64,000 bases of DNA from Candidatus Zixiibacteriota bacterium (GTDB lineage: Bacteria; Zixibacteria; MSB-5A5; DSPP01), in NCBI GenBank assembly GCA_022614805.1, contig JAKEHY010000022.1, forward strand, positions 1-64,000, read 5' to 3'. The position numbers were made by a program, and so were the translations under genes. The notes under the pieces were generated by a model. That model saw nothing but the letters and a program-made list of their open reading frames with translations. It had not been told where the DNA came from and searched no databases. Positions 50,422-59,623 of this stretch are shown piece after piece; position 1 is the stretch's first letter; every line of letters starts with the position of its first letter.

Positions 50422-50763
50422 ATGGAGAACGGCGTAAAGTACAGAAATATGTGGGCGCAAGTGGGTTTGGTCATCATCACTTTGGGGATTTACGTCTTCT
50501 ACTGGTTTTATCAAACCGCCAAGGAGCTGAAGTTCCTTGCCAACGACCCGAACGCCAGCCCCGGCTTGTGGACGGTCCTGCTTTTTATTCCCTTCGGCGC
50601 CCTTTATTCCTACTACAAGTATGGGGAGCTTTTTCAGGCGGTCAGCGCGGAAAAACTGAACCGCTGGATAATTTTTATCTTGTGGATTGTCTTTTCGCCG
50701 GCGGTCTGGTTCATCGTGCAGACGGAGCTTAACCGCCGGGCCACCTATAACCGTCCCAGTTAG
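50422..50763 (+). CDS. DUF4234 family small membrane protein
   Basis: 113 aa, three hydrophobic helices (about 11-31, 46-64, 80-100). Family traits are the opening TLGIYVFYWFYQTAKEL (about 20-36) and the central SPGLW..LLF.P. The DUF4234 family has no known job. ATG 50422 follows GGGAGG. It is inserted between the substrate-binding protein and permease genes of a sugar transporter, a place where no extra subunit is usual, and may assist or regulate the transporter. Confidence 0.85.
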   Translation: MENGVKYRNMWAQVGLVIITLGIYVFYWFYQTAKELKFLANDPNASPGLWTVLLFIPFGALYSYYKYGELFQAVSAEKLNRWIIFILWIVFSPAVWFIVQTELNRRATYNRPS

Positions 50764-50769
50764 CCTTTG

Positions 50770-51657
50770 ATGGCCCAAACCAAGGCCGGATTTCTTCTTC
50801 CCCTCCCCTGGACGCTGACCCTTCTTGTCATCTGGATATTCCCCCTGCTTTGGTCACTGGTGCTGGCCTTTGCGGATTACAACCTCCTCTCGGGAGAGTT
50901 GGAATGGATTGGCACGGAGAACTTCAAAAGACTTTTCAGCGACCCGAACTTCCTGCAGGCGCTTAAAAACACCTTCGTTTTCGTAATAGGCACCCTCCCC
51001 TTCACCACCCTTTTCGCCCTGCTTCTGGCGATGGCCCTAAACCGGCCGGTCTGGGGGAAGAATTTCTTTAAGGCTGCCTTTTTCATCCCCACCATCACTT
51101 CGCTGGTGGTGGTAGCCCTGATATTCACCCAGCTTTATTCGGAGGGAAGCTGGCTGTACCGATTTTTAGGACGATTCTTCAATCTCCCATCCGGCGGGTT
51201 CTTGCTTTCGGAAAAAGCTGCCTTGCCCTCGATAATGATAATGGATATCTGGGCCGCCATCGGCTATTACATCCTGCTTTTCTTGGTCGCCCTGCAAAAC
51301 GTGCCGCAGGAGCTGTACGAAGCGGCCCGTGTGGAGGGGGCCGGCCCCTGGCAGACCTTCTGGGCGGTCACTTTTCCCTCCATCAAGCCGATGCTTTTTT
51401 TCATCGTCACCCTGAACACTATCAAATCGTTCCAGGTATTTACCGAGGTTTTCGTAATGACCAAGGGGGGCCCGCTCGGCTCGACGGCAACCGCCGTCTA
51501 TTTCATCTACGAGGAGGGGCTGCACCGCTTCAAAATGGGCTACGCCTCGGCCGCCGCCTATCTTCTGTTTGGAATAATAGCCCTCTTTTCCTATTTCCTG
51601 TTTAAGAGTTTCAAATCGGAAGCGGAGGTCTTGACTCCGGCACAGACGAAGGCTTGA
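50770..51657 (+). CDS. Sugar ABC transporter permease, MalF/UgpA type
   Basis: 295-aa inner-membrane permease with six helices. The EAA loop that docks the ATPase is clear: YEAARVEGAGPWQTFWAVTFP (about 182-202; core EAARVEGAG). Starts 6 nt after DUF4234. The stop TGA overlaps the ATG of the second permease by one base. It forms a heterodimer channel with that protein. Confidence 0.93.
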   Translation: MAQTKAGFLLPLPWTLTLLVIWIFPLLWSLVLAFADYNLLSGELEWIGTENFKRLFSDPNFLQALKNTFVFVIGTLPFTTLFALLLAMALNRPVWGKNFFKAAFFIPTITSLVVVALIFTQLYSEGSWLYRFLGRFFNLPSGGFLLSEKAALPSIMIMDIWAAIGYYILLFLVALQNVPQELYEAARVEGAGPWQTFWAVTFPSIKPMLFFIVTLNTIKSFQVFTEVFVMTKGGPLGSTATAVYFIYEEGLHRFKMGYASAAAYLLFGIIALFSYFLFKSFKSEAEVLTPAQTKA

Positions 51658-52430
51658 TGCGCTCCTCCCTCCTTCCGACTTTTCTGCTCCTGACCATCCT
51701 TGCCATAATTTTCCTTTTCCCTTTCTTCTGGATGTTTTACGTCGCCTGCTCCCCCGGCTGGACGCTGGATAACTTCAGAGACGTGCTGGGGCAAAAGATT
51801 TTTTCGCGGGCCTTTCTGAATTCGGTTTTCGTCACCGGCGTGATAACGCTCGGTAATCTGGTCTTTGCCCTGCTCGCCGGTTATGGTCTCGCCCGCTATT
51901 CTTCCCTCTCCAATCGATTTCTGTTCGTCTCGATTCTGGCCGTTCTGGCCGTGCCGACGCACGTGGTGATAATCCCTCTTTTCCTATTGGTCCGAAGCCT
52001 CGGCTGGTACGACACCTACTGGGCTTTGATTATTCCCTTTCTCGTTTCCCCCCTCGGGATTTTGCTTTTGCGGCAGTACATCCTTTCGCTGCCGGTGGAA
52101 CTGGAGGAAGCCGCCCGGCTGGATGGCGCGGGAGAATTACGAATCATCTTCTCCATCGTTGCCCCACTGGCCAAGCCGGCCCTGGCGGCTCTGGCGATTC
52201 AATCTTTCTGGGTCAACTGGAACAATTTCCTCTTTCCCTTCCTGTTCACATCATCGGAGAACCTCCGAGTCCTGCCCGTGGCCTTGGCAATGTATCAAAG
52301 CTATCAGGCCATCGACTGGCCCCATCTGTTTGCCGCCTCGGCCGTGGCCACCATCCCGGTCCTTTTGGTTTTTATGGTTTTGCAGAAACAGATTATTGCC
52401 GGGCTGACCGCCGGCGCGCTGAAACAATGA
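51657..52430 (+). CDS. Sugar ABC transporter permease, MalG/UgpE type
   Basis: 257-aa second permease with six helices and the EAA loop EEAARLDGAGELRIIFSIVAPL (core EAARLDGAG, about 151-159). Overlaps the first permease gene by one base (TGATG). No ATP-binding subunit follows; the operon ends at a convergent palindrome, so the ATPase must be encoded elsewhere, as is common for MsmK/UgpC-type shared ATPases. Confidence 0.93.
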   Translation: MRSSLLPTFLLLTILAIIFLFPFFWMFYVACSPGWTLDNFRDVLGQKIFSRAFLNSVFVTGVITLGNLVFALLAGYGLARYSSLSNRFLFVSILAVLAVPTHVVIIPLFLLVRSLGWYDTYWALIIPFLVSPLGILLLRQYILSLPVELEEAARLDGAGELRIIFSIVAPLAKPALAALAIQSFWVNWNNFLFPFLFTSSENLRVLPVALAMYQSYQAIDWPHLFAASAVATIPVLLVFMVLQKQIIAGLTAGALKQ

Positions 52431-52453
52431 CTCCTAAATAAAATCGTAGAGGG

Positions 52454-52480
52454 GTAGGGGCTCAATATATCGAGCCCTAC
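52454..52480. repeat. GTAGGGG palindrome overlapping the amidase stop codon
   Basis: GTAGGGGCTC, AATATAT core, GAGCCCTAC. On the minus strand its GTAG head gives the TAG stop of the amidase gene. It also lies 24 nt after the permease stop, so it could act as terminator for both convergent genes. Confidence 0.85.
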
Positions 52481-54342
52481 TTCTTGGTGCTCAACCGCAA
52501 ATAATCGGCAATCCCGTCCGCAATCGCCTTCGCCGCTTTTTTGTGAAACTGTTTGGAGCGGAGCATCTCCTCCTGCCGGGGAATCATCATAAAGACCGCC
52601 TCACACAAAATGGCGGGATACTGGGGCGGGCGGACGACGACGAAGTTGCCGAAATATAACCCCTGGTCCCGCAGGCGCGTGGCTTTCAATAGCTGCCGAT
52701 GGACGGCGCGGGCCAACTCTTGGGAATGAACGTGATAGTAATAGACCGAGGTGCCGTTGTTGACGAACGGGTTCACGCCATCCGGGTGGGCGTTGTTGTG
52801 GATGGAAACGAACAGGTCGGCTTCGGCCGCTTTGGCAATCTGGGGGCGGTCGTACAGGGCAACCGCTTCGGTCCCCTTGCGGGTCAAAACCACCTTCGCC
52901 CTCCGGCTTTCCAATATCTTTTTTAATTCCAGGGCAATCAACAAATTCGCCTCCCGTTCCTCCAACCCGGTCGGCCCTTTGGCGCCGGTCTCGGCGGGGG
53001 TGTTGGTGTGTCCCGCATCCACCGCGATGGTAAGCCCTTTCAGCCAGGCCCCCTTGGCGGGCGGCTTTTTGACCAGAAACACGAGGTTGTTCCCCTCAAA
53101 GAAGGCATCGTAGCCCCACAAAGCCGCCGAACGCAAATCGACGTCGGCCCGAAAAATGTCCGTTTCCGGCTGGGACCAGCGGACGTTCCGAATCAGGTCG
53201 GTGGCATTATCGTAGCGAATCCAGTCGGCCCGGGTTTGGGCGCCGAAGACAAAAAGGGAAAGCCGGGCCAAAACGGGGTCCTCCTCCACCCGAAAGGCCA
53301 TTTTGCGGGAAGTGGTGAAGACGATTTTCACCCATTTGGTGCTGTCGTAGGTGCGTATGTAAGAAACCGAACCGGGCGGAAGAACGCTTCCCGGCGGCAG
53401 CTCGGTTACCAGCGTATCCGGCGCCCAGACCGACTGTGTTTCCGCCAATTTGAGCTTGACGTAACGCCCAATCCGGGCGGAAAGGTAGGCGCGGATTCCC
53501 TTCGGCTGAAAGACGGCGACGTAGCCCGCATTGGGGGCGCTGCGCAGAACCGAAACGGAATCATCCAGTTCGGCCACCCTCGGAACGAGCGGGTTCCAGA
53601 CGGTAAGCGTCGCCCGCAAGGTCTCGGCGGCACAGCGGGTCATACTGGCCAGGCCGACAACGGGAGGGAAAAGACGGGGCTCCATTTGCGGAAGGAGGCA
53701 GCCGGTATCGCTTTTGGTCAGGTAAACGGCAATCCGGGAACCCTCCAACTTTTTTTCCGGCACCCGCAGGACTCCGGTGTAAAAGCCGGAGCCGGTGGAC
53801 TCCGGCAGATTTCCTTCTCCCAAAAGGACGTTCCCGGAATCATTTCGAGATGGCAGGACCGTCTCGGCCATGGGAAACTCCCCCTCCAGGCCGGCAACGG
53901 TGAAAAATGCGGAAAGCCCGGGCGTGCCCGAAAAAGAGAGGGTGACCAGTTCCCCCGGATAGGTGAAAATCGAATCGGTCGGCGTGCTGGAGCCATAGCG
54001 GATGGCCAAACTGTCGGGCGGTATCGGCCGGGGCTTGGGGGAAACGAAAACCGGCCAATCGAACGCGACTTTTTGACCGTTCTTCTCCGCTTCCAGCCGG
54101 TAATAAAAATTTCCTTCCGCCACCGGCAGAAAAGCCAAAAACCCGCCGGTTTTATAAACTTCGACCGGCGTGCCGTTGATGGTCAGTTTGGCGCCGGGGG
54201 TAACCGAGCCGAAAATGAAGTTGGAATCGACCGGTGGAATGACCTGCATCGTTTCGGGATAAACGACTTTAATGAGCAATTCTTCGGCGTGAAGTGGAAC
54301 ACAAAAAAGAATCGCCCCAAAGAGAAAAACATGCTTTTTCAT
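52477..54342 (-). CDS. N-acetylmuramoyl-L-alanine amidase (Amidase_3), exported
   Basis: 621 aa. Signal peptide (1-19, MKKHVFLFGAILFCVPLHA). Long N-terminal beta-rich region of about 400 residues, including an AMIN-like segment, probably for wall or septum binding. Catalytic Amidase_3 domain about 430-615: zinc ligands His in VDAGH, Glu in EEREANLL and His in FVSIHNNA, and the catalytic Glu in LCEAVFMM. Cleaves the bond between MurNAc and L-Ala in murein. Last gene of the wall-peptide operon, overlapping the epimerase stop by four bases. Its stop lies in a palindromic element. Confidence 0.93.
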   Translation of the reverse strand: MKKHVFLFGAILFCVPLHAEELLIKVVYPETMQVIPPVDSNFIFGSVTPGAKLTINGTPVEVYKTGGFLAFLPVAEGNFYYRLEAEKNGQKVAFDWPVFVSPKPRPIPPDSLAIRYGSSTPTDSIFTYPGELVTLSFSGTPGLSAFFTVAGLEGEFPMAETVLPSRNDSGNVLLGEGNLPESTGSGFYTGVLRVPEKKLEGSRIAVYLTKSDTGCLLPQMEPRLFPPVVGLASMTRCAAETLRATLTVWNPLVPRVAELDDSVSVLRSAPNAGYVAVFQPKGIRAYLSARIGRYVKLKLAETQSVWAPDTLVTELPPGSVLPPGSVSYIRTYDSTKWVKIVFTTSRKMAFRVEEDPVLARLSLFVFGAQTRADWIRYDNATDLIRNVRWSQPETDIFRADVDLRSAALWGYDAFFEGNNLVFLVKKPPAKGAWLKGLTIAVDAGHTNTPAETGAKGPTGLEEREANLLIALELKKILESRRAKVVLTRKGTEAVALYDRPQIAKAAEADLFVSIHNNAHPDGVNPFVNNGTSVYYYHVHSQELARAVHRQLLKATRLRDQGLYFGNFVVVRPPQYPAILCEAVFMMIPRQEEMLRSKQFHKKAAKAIADGIADYLRLSTKK

Positions 54343-55340
54343 TTCCGGCTCACTCCCAGCCCAAAGCCGGTGGGGAGCTGCCAGCTTCCGGCGGAAAGAA
54401 CCAACCCTTCATATGGGTCGTTGGTGACCAAAAGATTCCCATCCAGGTCAATATAATCGCAAACCGAAGCGAAATGACAGCCGGCGGCGATGCCGACTGT
54501 GGATTCCACCATACAGCCCAGCATCACCCCCATCCCCATACCCCGGGCCAGATAGGCGGCCTCCAGAGCCGGCTTGATGCCTCCCATTTTCTGGATTTTC
54601 AAAACCACGCCGGCGACCAATCCTTTGAACTTCTTTAAATCCTCGGCCGTGATTGCCGATTCATCCACCCAGACGGGCAAAGCCGCTTGCCTGGACAATT
54701 GACGATACCCCTCAAAGTCATCCTTGGCCAGCGGTTGTTCGACAAACTCGACCCCCAATTTTTTCAGCTCTTTTATTTTTTCCACGGCCTCGTCCAATTT
54801 CCACCCCCCGTTGGCATCGACGCGGATGGCTTGAGTGCTAACCCGGCGAACGGTTTCGACCCGCTCCAGGTCCCCTTCCACCCCCACTTTCAGTTTCAAA
54901 GCCGAAAATTCGGAAGCCTCTTTGGCCCGCGCCGCCATCTCTTCGGGGGAGGCCAAGGCAATCGTCATCGAGGTTTTAATGGCCGCCGGTTTGGAAAGGC
55001 CGAGAAAAGCATAAAGCGGGCGGCCGAGCGACCGGGCCGAATGGTCGAGCAGGGCCATCTCGAGTGCGGCTTGGGCCGATTTGACGCCGCCGGCCAGCTC
55101 TTCGACCAGACGGCGGTTTTTCTCGAAGGCATAAGGATTTTCCGAGAGTTTTCCCTCCGCCTGTTCAAAGACGGCAAGGACTTTTTCGCGCGTTTCGCCG
55201 TAATAAGCGGAATACGAAGCCTCGCCGACCCCTTGGCCGAAGCGAACGAAGATGGTTTTCCGCTCCTCGATGACGGAACGGGAAATGCGGAAGGGATATT
55301 TAAGTTTGAGCGGGAAGGATTCCCATTCCAACTGCTTCAC
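54339..55340 (-). CDS. L-Ala-D/L-Glu (dipeptide) epimerase, enolase superfamily
   Basis: 333 aa. Converts L-Ala-D-Glu from murein peptides to L-Ala-L-Glu so that it can be degraded. Enolase-superfamily marks: capping domain 1-115, then general acid/base Lys pair KLKVG (about 148-152) and LKIQKMGG, metal ligands Asp in VDANGGW (about 174), Glu in VEQPL and Asp in VDES (about 222), and the specificity motif GCMVES near 274. Order and spacing agree with YkfB/YcjG proteins. Overlaps the LD-carboxypeptidase stop and the amidase start by four bases each. Confidence 0.93.
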   Translation of the reverse strand: MKQLEWESFPLKLKYPFRISRSVIEERKTIFVRFGQGVGEASYSAYYGETREKVLAVFEQAEGKLSENPYAFEKNRRLVEELAGGVKSAQAALEMALLDHSARSLGRPLYAFLGLSKPAAIKTSMTIALASPEEMAARAKEASEFSALKLKVGVEGDLERVETVRRVSTQAIRVDANGGWKLDEAVEKIKELKKLGVEFVEQPLAKDDFEGYRQLSRQAALPVWVDESAITAEDLKKFKGLVAGVVLKIQKMGGIKPALEAAYLARGMGMGVMLGCMVESTVGIAAGCHFASVCDYIDLDGNLLVTNDPYEGLVLSAGSWQLPTGFGLGVSRK

Positions 55341-56263
55341 ACCACTCCCCCTTCTTGTAAAATCAAGCTCCCCTTTCCGGAGTCCAGGACGGCTTGAACC
55401 CCCAATGGTAGGGTGAATATGTTGCCGGAATGTCCGAAGGGAAAACCGAGCGCCACCGGAAAGGGCGCCCGGCCGAAGAAGTCCTCAAAAATTCTTCTCA
55501 AAGGCATCCGGACGCCGGGTCGCGGCGACCGCTCGCAATCCTTGAAATCGGCCAATATCAAACCGGCTATCTGGTCGAATACCCTGGCCAGGCGAAGCTG
55601 GGCCAAATAGCCGTCGATGCGGTGCGGGTATTCCCCGACATCTTCGAGAAAGAGAATCGCTCCCTTGAAAGAAGGCTGGTAGGGCGTGCCGAAAAGCTTG
55701 ACGATTAAAGACAAATTCCCCCCCAGAAGCGGCCCGGCCGCAACTCCGCGACGCATAAATCGGGGCCGCAGATTTTTTGGAAAGGGAACTTTGCCAGCGG
55801 GCATTTTGGAGGAAAGCATACGCAGCAGATTCTGCCGGTTATAGGCCGTGCCGAAATCGGCCGCCATCGGGCCGTGAAAAGAAGACAAGCCGGTCTTTTT
55901 GTAAAGGGCCAGGTGTATGGCGGTGATGTCCGAAAAACCGACGAAAATTTTGGGGTGCCGGTGGACGAAATCAAAATCGATTTTATCCAGCATACGCAAG
56001 GCGCCGTAACCGCCCCGGGCGCAGATTACGGCATCCACTTCGGGGTCGGCAAAGGCCCGGTTGAAAAGCCGGGCCCGCACAAAGTCCGGCCCGGAAAGGA
56101 AGCCGTATTTCTGTTTTGGGGATAAAAAAAGCCTGACCTTAAAACCGGTTTTTGCGAGCCATTTCAACCCCCGTCGCAGCCGGGCGTCCTTTGCCCATGA
56201 GGAAGGCGCGATGATGCCGATGGTGGCGCCGGGAAAAAGAGCCTTGGGCTTTAATAATTTCAT
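55337..56263 (-). CDS. LD-carboxypeptidase (S66 family)
   Basis: 308 aa. Serine peptidase that removes the terminal D-Ala from murein tetrapeptides during recycling. N-terminal PGATIGIIAPSSW, then CARGGYGALRMLD, nucleophile Ser in VGFSDITAIH (about 110), Glu in FLEDVGE (about 208) and His in GHSGN (about 278) complete the S66 triad. Coupled to NlpC upstream and to the epimerase downstream by ATGA overlaps. In Bacillus the same trio (YkfA, YkfB, YkfC) forms an operon. Confidence 0.93.
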   Translation of the reverse strand: MKLLKPKALFPGATIGIIAPSSWAKDARLRRGLKWLAKTGFKVRLFLSPKQKYGFLSGPDFVRARLFNRAFADPEVDAVICARGGYGALRMLDKIDFDFVHRHPKIFVGFSDITAIHLALYKKTGLSSFHGPMAADFGTAYNRQNLLRMLSSKMPAGKVPFPKNLRPRFMRRGVAAGPLLGGNLSLIVKLFGTPYQPSFKGAILFLEDVGEYPHRIDGYLAQLRLARVFDQIAGLILADFKDCERSPRPGVRMPLRRIFEDFFGRAPFPVALGFPFGHSGNIFTLPLGVQAVLDSGKGSLILQEGGVV

Positions 56264-57024
56264 ACGATCCGCTTGACACAGGTCAGCTTCTCGATAACCG
56301 GATTGTAATTCTTGTCCGATTTTCGGATGGAGTCCAGCGTTACGCCGCCCCCGCGCAAATTGGCGTGCAGGATTTTATTCCGGCCGGCAAAGAGGGCCAC
56401 GTGGCCGGGGAAAAAGAAAAAATCCCCCGGCTTGGCTTTTTCGACAGGAATTTCCTCTCCGATTTTTATCTGTTGAGATGTATCGCGGGGAATCTTCTTG
56501 CCGAAATAGTCAAACAGAGTGAACAAAAAGCCGGAGCAGTCGAATCCGAAGGGGGAAATGCCGCCCCAGAGATACGGAGTTCCGAAAAACTCCATCCCTT
56601 TCCTTGTTAAATCTCCAATGGAAAAACGAACCTTATCGGGTTCAATTAACCCCTCCTTCTTGACCCACCCCAAAATTTTTTCATTGGAGCCGGCCGAAAC
56701 CCAGCTTCCGGATTGACGGAATGCTCGAACGCGCGTATTGAAAGTTAAAACCGAGATTTTCATTTTACGGTCGGCGGCGTAAACGGGCAAAAATGGGACT
56801 TTAACTTTCAAGTTTTTGTCTGAAACGGGCATTGAAGCCGGGTAAATCAGATGTTTTTTTTGCATCCAACCAGTATAGCCGTCCGGAAGTACAGCTGAAA
56901 TATGGTCATCTCTTTCCTCCCCCAATTCGACGGGGGTGTTGAATAATGCCTGACTCACCCGCTCCGACCGGAAGCTCGGCTCCCGCCGCAAATCGGCGAC
57001 CGGTATGTTCACTACTCCGCGCAT
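56260..57024 (-). CDS. NlpC/P60 endopeptidase with SH3-like domains (YkfC-like)
   Basis: 254 aa. Two SH3-type domains (about 1-60 and 65-130) precede a C40 peptidase domain: catalytic Cys in FDCSGF (about 165), His in GHVALF (about 208) and the third polar residue in LHANLRG (about 219). Such enzymes cut gamma-D-Glu-meso-Dap bonds in muropeptides. No signal peptide is seen, which fits a cytoplasmic recycling role like YkfC. ATG 57024 shares a base with the racemase stop (TAATG). Confidence 0.93.
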   Translation of the reverse strand: MRGVVNIPVADLRREPSFRSERVSQALFNTPVELGEERDDHISAVLPDGYTGWMQKKHLIYPASMPVSDKNLKVKVPFLPVYAADRKMKISVLTFNTRVRAFRQSGSWVSAGSNEKILGWVKKEGLIEPDKVRFSIGDLTRKGMEFFGTPYLWGGISPFGFDCSGFLFTLFDYFGKKIPRDTSQQIKIGEEIPVEKAKPGDFFFFPGHVALFAGRNKILHANLRGGGVTLDSIRKSDKNYNPVIEKLTCVKRIV

Positions 57025-58187
57025 TATGCGAATCCCAATTTACGCGCCATCTTGCCGGTGTATTCAATGGGCAAACGGACCCCCATTCTCGTGATAATTT
57101 CGTAGGGCGAAGTCCCAATCCAGCCCGCCAAATCCTCTGCGGTTATTTTTTCCGCTCCCATCTCTCCCATTAAAACCACCCGGTCGCCGGCCCGCACCCT
57201 TGGAACTTCGGTAACGTCGACCATTATGGCATCCATTGCAATCCGTCCCACCACCGGGGCCCGTTTCCCCCGCACCAAAACCCACCCCTTGTTTCCCAGA
57301 TGCCGGGGATAGCCGTCCGAAAACCCGAGTGGAAGGGTGGCGATAAGCCGTTCACTTGACGCCCCAAATTCCCGCCCGTAGCCGACCGTCTCCCCAGGCC
57401 CGATGGTTTTCAACTGGGCAATCCGGCTCTCCAAAAACATCACCGGTTTGGCCGGCAGGGAGCCTCCCGCTGCCGTCCGGGAAGGATAGCCGAAAAGCAA
57501 AACGCCGACCCGCACTAGATTGAAATACCCCTCCGGCAAATCCAGAACCGCGCCGCTGTTGGCCAGACTGGTGTAGCGGGGATAAATTCCGGCCTTCTCG
57601 AAAAGTGCCCGAGCATCCTTCAATCGCTGAACCTGCAGTCGGGCGAATTCAATGTCCTCTTCGCTGGCGGTCGCGAGATGGGAGGAAAGCTCCCACAGTA
57701 GAGCCCCCCGGTGACGTAAAAGGGATTGAGTCAGGCGCACGGCCTCCTCCGCCGAAACTCCGTATCGGTTCAAACCGGTCTCGATTTTAACCGCAAACGG
57801 GATTCTCTTTCGGCGCAGTTTTTTGGAGGCCCGGACGTACGCCCGGGCGAATTTCTCGTCGATTACGGTCGGAATCAAATCGTGGCGGACAAAAAACTCC
57901 GCCCGTTCGGGGAAATCGGGATATAAAACGGAAATCGGAACGTCGATTCCGGTCTTGCGCAAAACGATTCCCTCCTCGACCAGGGCCACGCCGAGGAAAT
58001 TTGCACCGGCAACCAGGGCCGCCTTCGCCACTGGCAGAGCCCCGTGACCGTAACCGTCCGCCTTGACCACGGCCATCAAACCAACTTCCCGGCCGAGCCG
58101 TTTTTTGAGCAAACGGACGTTTTGCGCCAGCCGGTCCAGGTCAATTTTCAAAAAACTCGGCCGGAGGAAGCGGTTCTTTCTCTCCAT
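57024..58187 (-). CDS. alr: Alanine racemase
   Basis: 387-aa PLP enzyme that interconverts L- and D-alanine for murein. PLP-binding Lys42 lies in VVKADGYGHG; the catalytic Tyr is in VGYGREF; the second domain has VGRIAMDAIMVDVT, whose MD motif orders the active site. ATG 58187 is used: it overlaps the DacB stop by one base, and the ten extra upstream codons lack a ribosome site. Its location among murein recycling genes suggests it returns D-Ala freed by the carboxypeptidases to the L form. Confidence 0.96.
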   Translation of the reverse strand: MERKNRFLRPSFLKIDLDRLAQNVRLLKKRLGREVGLMAVVKADGYGHGALPVAKAALVAGANFLGVALVEEGIVLRKTGIDVPISVLYPDFPERAEFFVRHDLIPTVIDEKFARAYVRASKKLRRKRIPFAVKIETGLNRYGVSAEEAVRLTQSLLRHRGALLWELSSHLATASEEDIEFARLQVQRLKDARALFEKAGIYPRYTSLANSGAVLDLPEGYFNLVRVGVLLFGYPSRTAAGGSLPAKPVMFLESRIAQLKTIGPGETVGYGREFGASSERLIATLPLGFSDGYPRHLGNKGWVLVRGKRAPVVGRIAMDAIMVDVTEVPRVRAGDRVVLMGEMGAEKITAEDLAGWIGTSPYEIITRMGVRLPIEYTGKMARKLGFA

Positions 58188-59623
58188 TACGGAAGCTGGC
58201 GGGCCGCCGCCAGGCAAAGCCGGTCCACGGCGTCATCGATGGTGCGGATGTTCAGTTTCCGTCCGTTGACCAGAACCGAAAAGCAGTACAGCTTGCCGCT
58301 TTGGGATTTGAAGTAACCGGAAAGCGTGCGGGCGCCGGAAATCCAGCCGGTCTTGACCCGGAAGTTGTCGGAAAGGGCATCCCCTTTTTTCCGGTTTTTC
58401 ACGGACTTGTCCAATCCCGGAATGGCCATCGATTCGTAGTAATGGGAAAAGTGAGGGGAGTCATACATATTCCGCAACAGCTTGATAAAGCCGGCCGCCG
58501 TAAAGCGGTTTTTGGCCGAAAGCCCGCTGCCGTCCACCAGATAGAAATCCCCCGTGGAAAGCCCGGCGTTCAGCAGAAAATTGCGCACAGCCTCCAATCC
58601 GGCGTCGAAACTTCCCTTCCCTTCGATTTCCTTCCCCAGCGTGCGCACCAACTGCTCGGCGTAAAAGTTCTGGCTGTTCTTGTTGACCACTTTGAGAATG
58701 TTGGCAAGCGGGTCGGAGCGCCAGACGAACAGTTTTTTTAAGCTATCCTCAACCAGCCCCGATTTTTCCCAGTACATCGCGCCAGAGGCCACCGGAATCC
58801 CCTTCCGTTTCCAGATTTCCCGGGCGGTGTGGGCCAGATAAAAAGCCGGCTCGTGCACGGAAACGTAATCCGTCCGGCCGGTATCGGAAATCGGGATTCT
58901 GCCGAAGAAAGTGACCGTGTTGGTTCCCGGCTTGCGGCGGTAATCCTCGTCTAACGTGTATTTGCTCCTCCGCGGCCCGGTGCGGGAACGGTTGACGGCC
59001 TTCAGGTAGCCGAAATCCGGCTCCAGAATGATGCGGGCCGGCGCCCCTACCTTTCGCGCGGGATAAAACCGCACAAAAACGCAGTTGTCTTCAAAGGATA
59101 AAGCCGACGTCTGGGCCGCATACCAGAAGGAAAGTTCGCGGGCCGGCCAGCTTTCCACCAGGTTTGGCCCCTCAAAATAGCGGTTGTCCAAAACGAGGCG
59201 GCCGATTTTTTTGACCCCCCGCGCGGCCAAAGAATCGGCCCAGAATTCCAGGATTTCGTAAGGAGACGGCCGGTCCCGCCCGGAGATGGAGGGGTCCCCC
59301 GTGCCCCGGATGATCAGAACGGAGACGGAGGAATCTCCTTCTTCTTCCCTTTTGACCCAAAAGGAGGTCTCAAAGCGGAAATCCGGTTTCAGATAATGCA
59401 GGGCCGCCGCCGAGGTGGCCAGCTTGGCGTTGGAGGCGGGAATCAAGGGAACGGTCAGGTTTTTGGAATAGACCGAAACCCCTTCCGAAAGGGAATAGAA
59501 GGCGGCCGCGACTTTGGCCGTCCGGAAGGTGGCGGAGGAGAAAATGGTGTCGGCCAAAGCCGAAAAGCTCTGGGCCTTGAGCTCTCCCGTTATCAAAAGG
59601 AAGGCAAAAAGAAGTTTTCTCAA
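58187..59623 (-). CDS. D-alanyl-D-alanine carboxypeptidase/endopeptidase (PBP4, DacB type)
   Basis: 478 aa, S13 peptidase of the periplasm. Signal peptide from TTG 59623 (MRKLLFAFLLITGELKAQ). Penicillin-binding motifs: SNAK (PASNAKLATSAAAL, about 63-66), SQN (NKNSQNFYAEQL) and KTG (FRVKTGWISGARTLSG). The S13-type insert between the first two motifs is present. It trims D-Ala or cuts cross-links. TTG 59623 overlaps the aminotransferase stop by four bases, so it fits the coupling seen in the rest of this operon. Confidence 0.93.
   Translation of the reverse strand: MRKLLFAFLLITGELKAQSFSALADTIFSSATFRTAKVAAAFYSLSEGVSVYSKNLTVPLIPASNAKLATSAAALHYLKPDFRFETSFWVKREEEGDSSVSVLIIRGTGDPSISGRDRPSPYEILEFWADSLAARGVKKIGRLVLDNRYFEGPNLVESWPARELSFWYAAQTSALSFEDNCVFVRFYPARKVGAPARIILEPDFGYLKAVNRSRTGPRRSKYTLDEDYRRKPGTNTVTFFGRIPISDTGRTDYVSVHEPAFYLAHTAREIWKRKGIPVASGAMYWEKSGLVEDSLKKLFVWRSDPLANILKVVNKNSQNFYAEQLVRTLGKEIEGKGSFDAGLEAVRNFLLNAGLSTGDFYLVDGSGLSAKNRFTAAGFIKLLRNMYDSPHFSHYYESMAIPGLDKSVKNRKKGDALSDNFRVKTGWISGARTLSGYFKSQSGKLYCFSVLVNGRKLNIRTIDDAVDRLCLAAARQLP

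Noticed and set aside
53008-54456. 482-codon open frame antisense to the amidase gene
   Set aside because: It has no domain or signal, is rich in Gly/Arg/Pro as expected of a reversed GC-rich gene, and the amidase on the other strand has all catalytic motifs.
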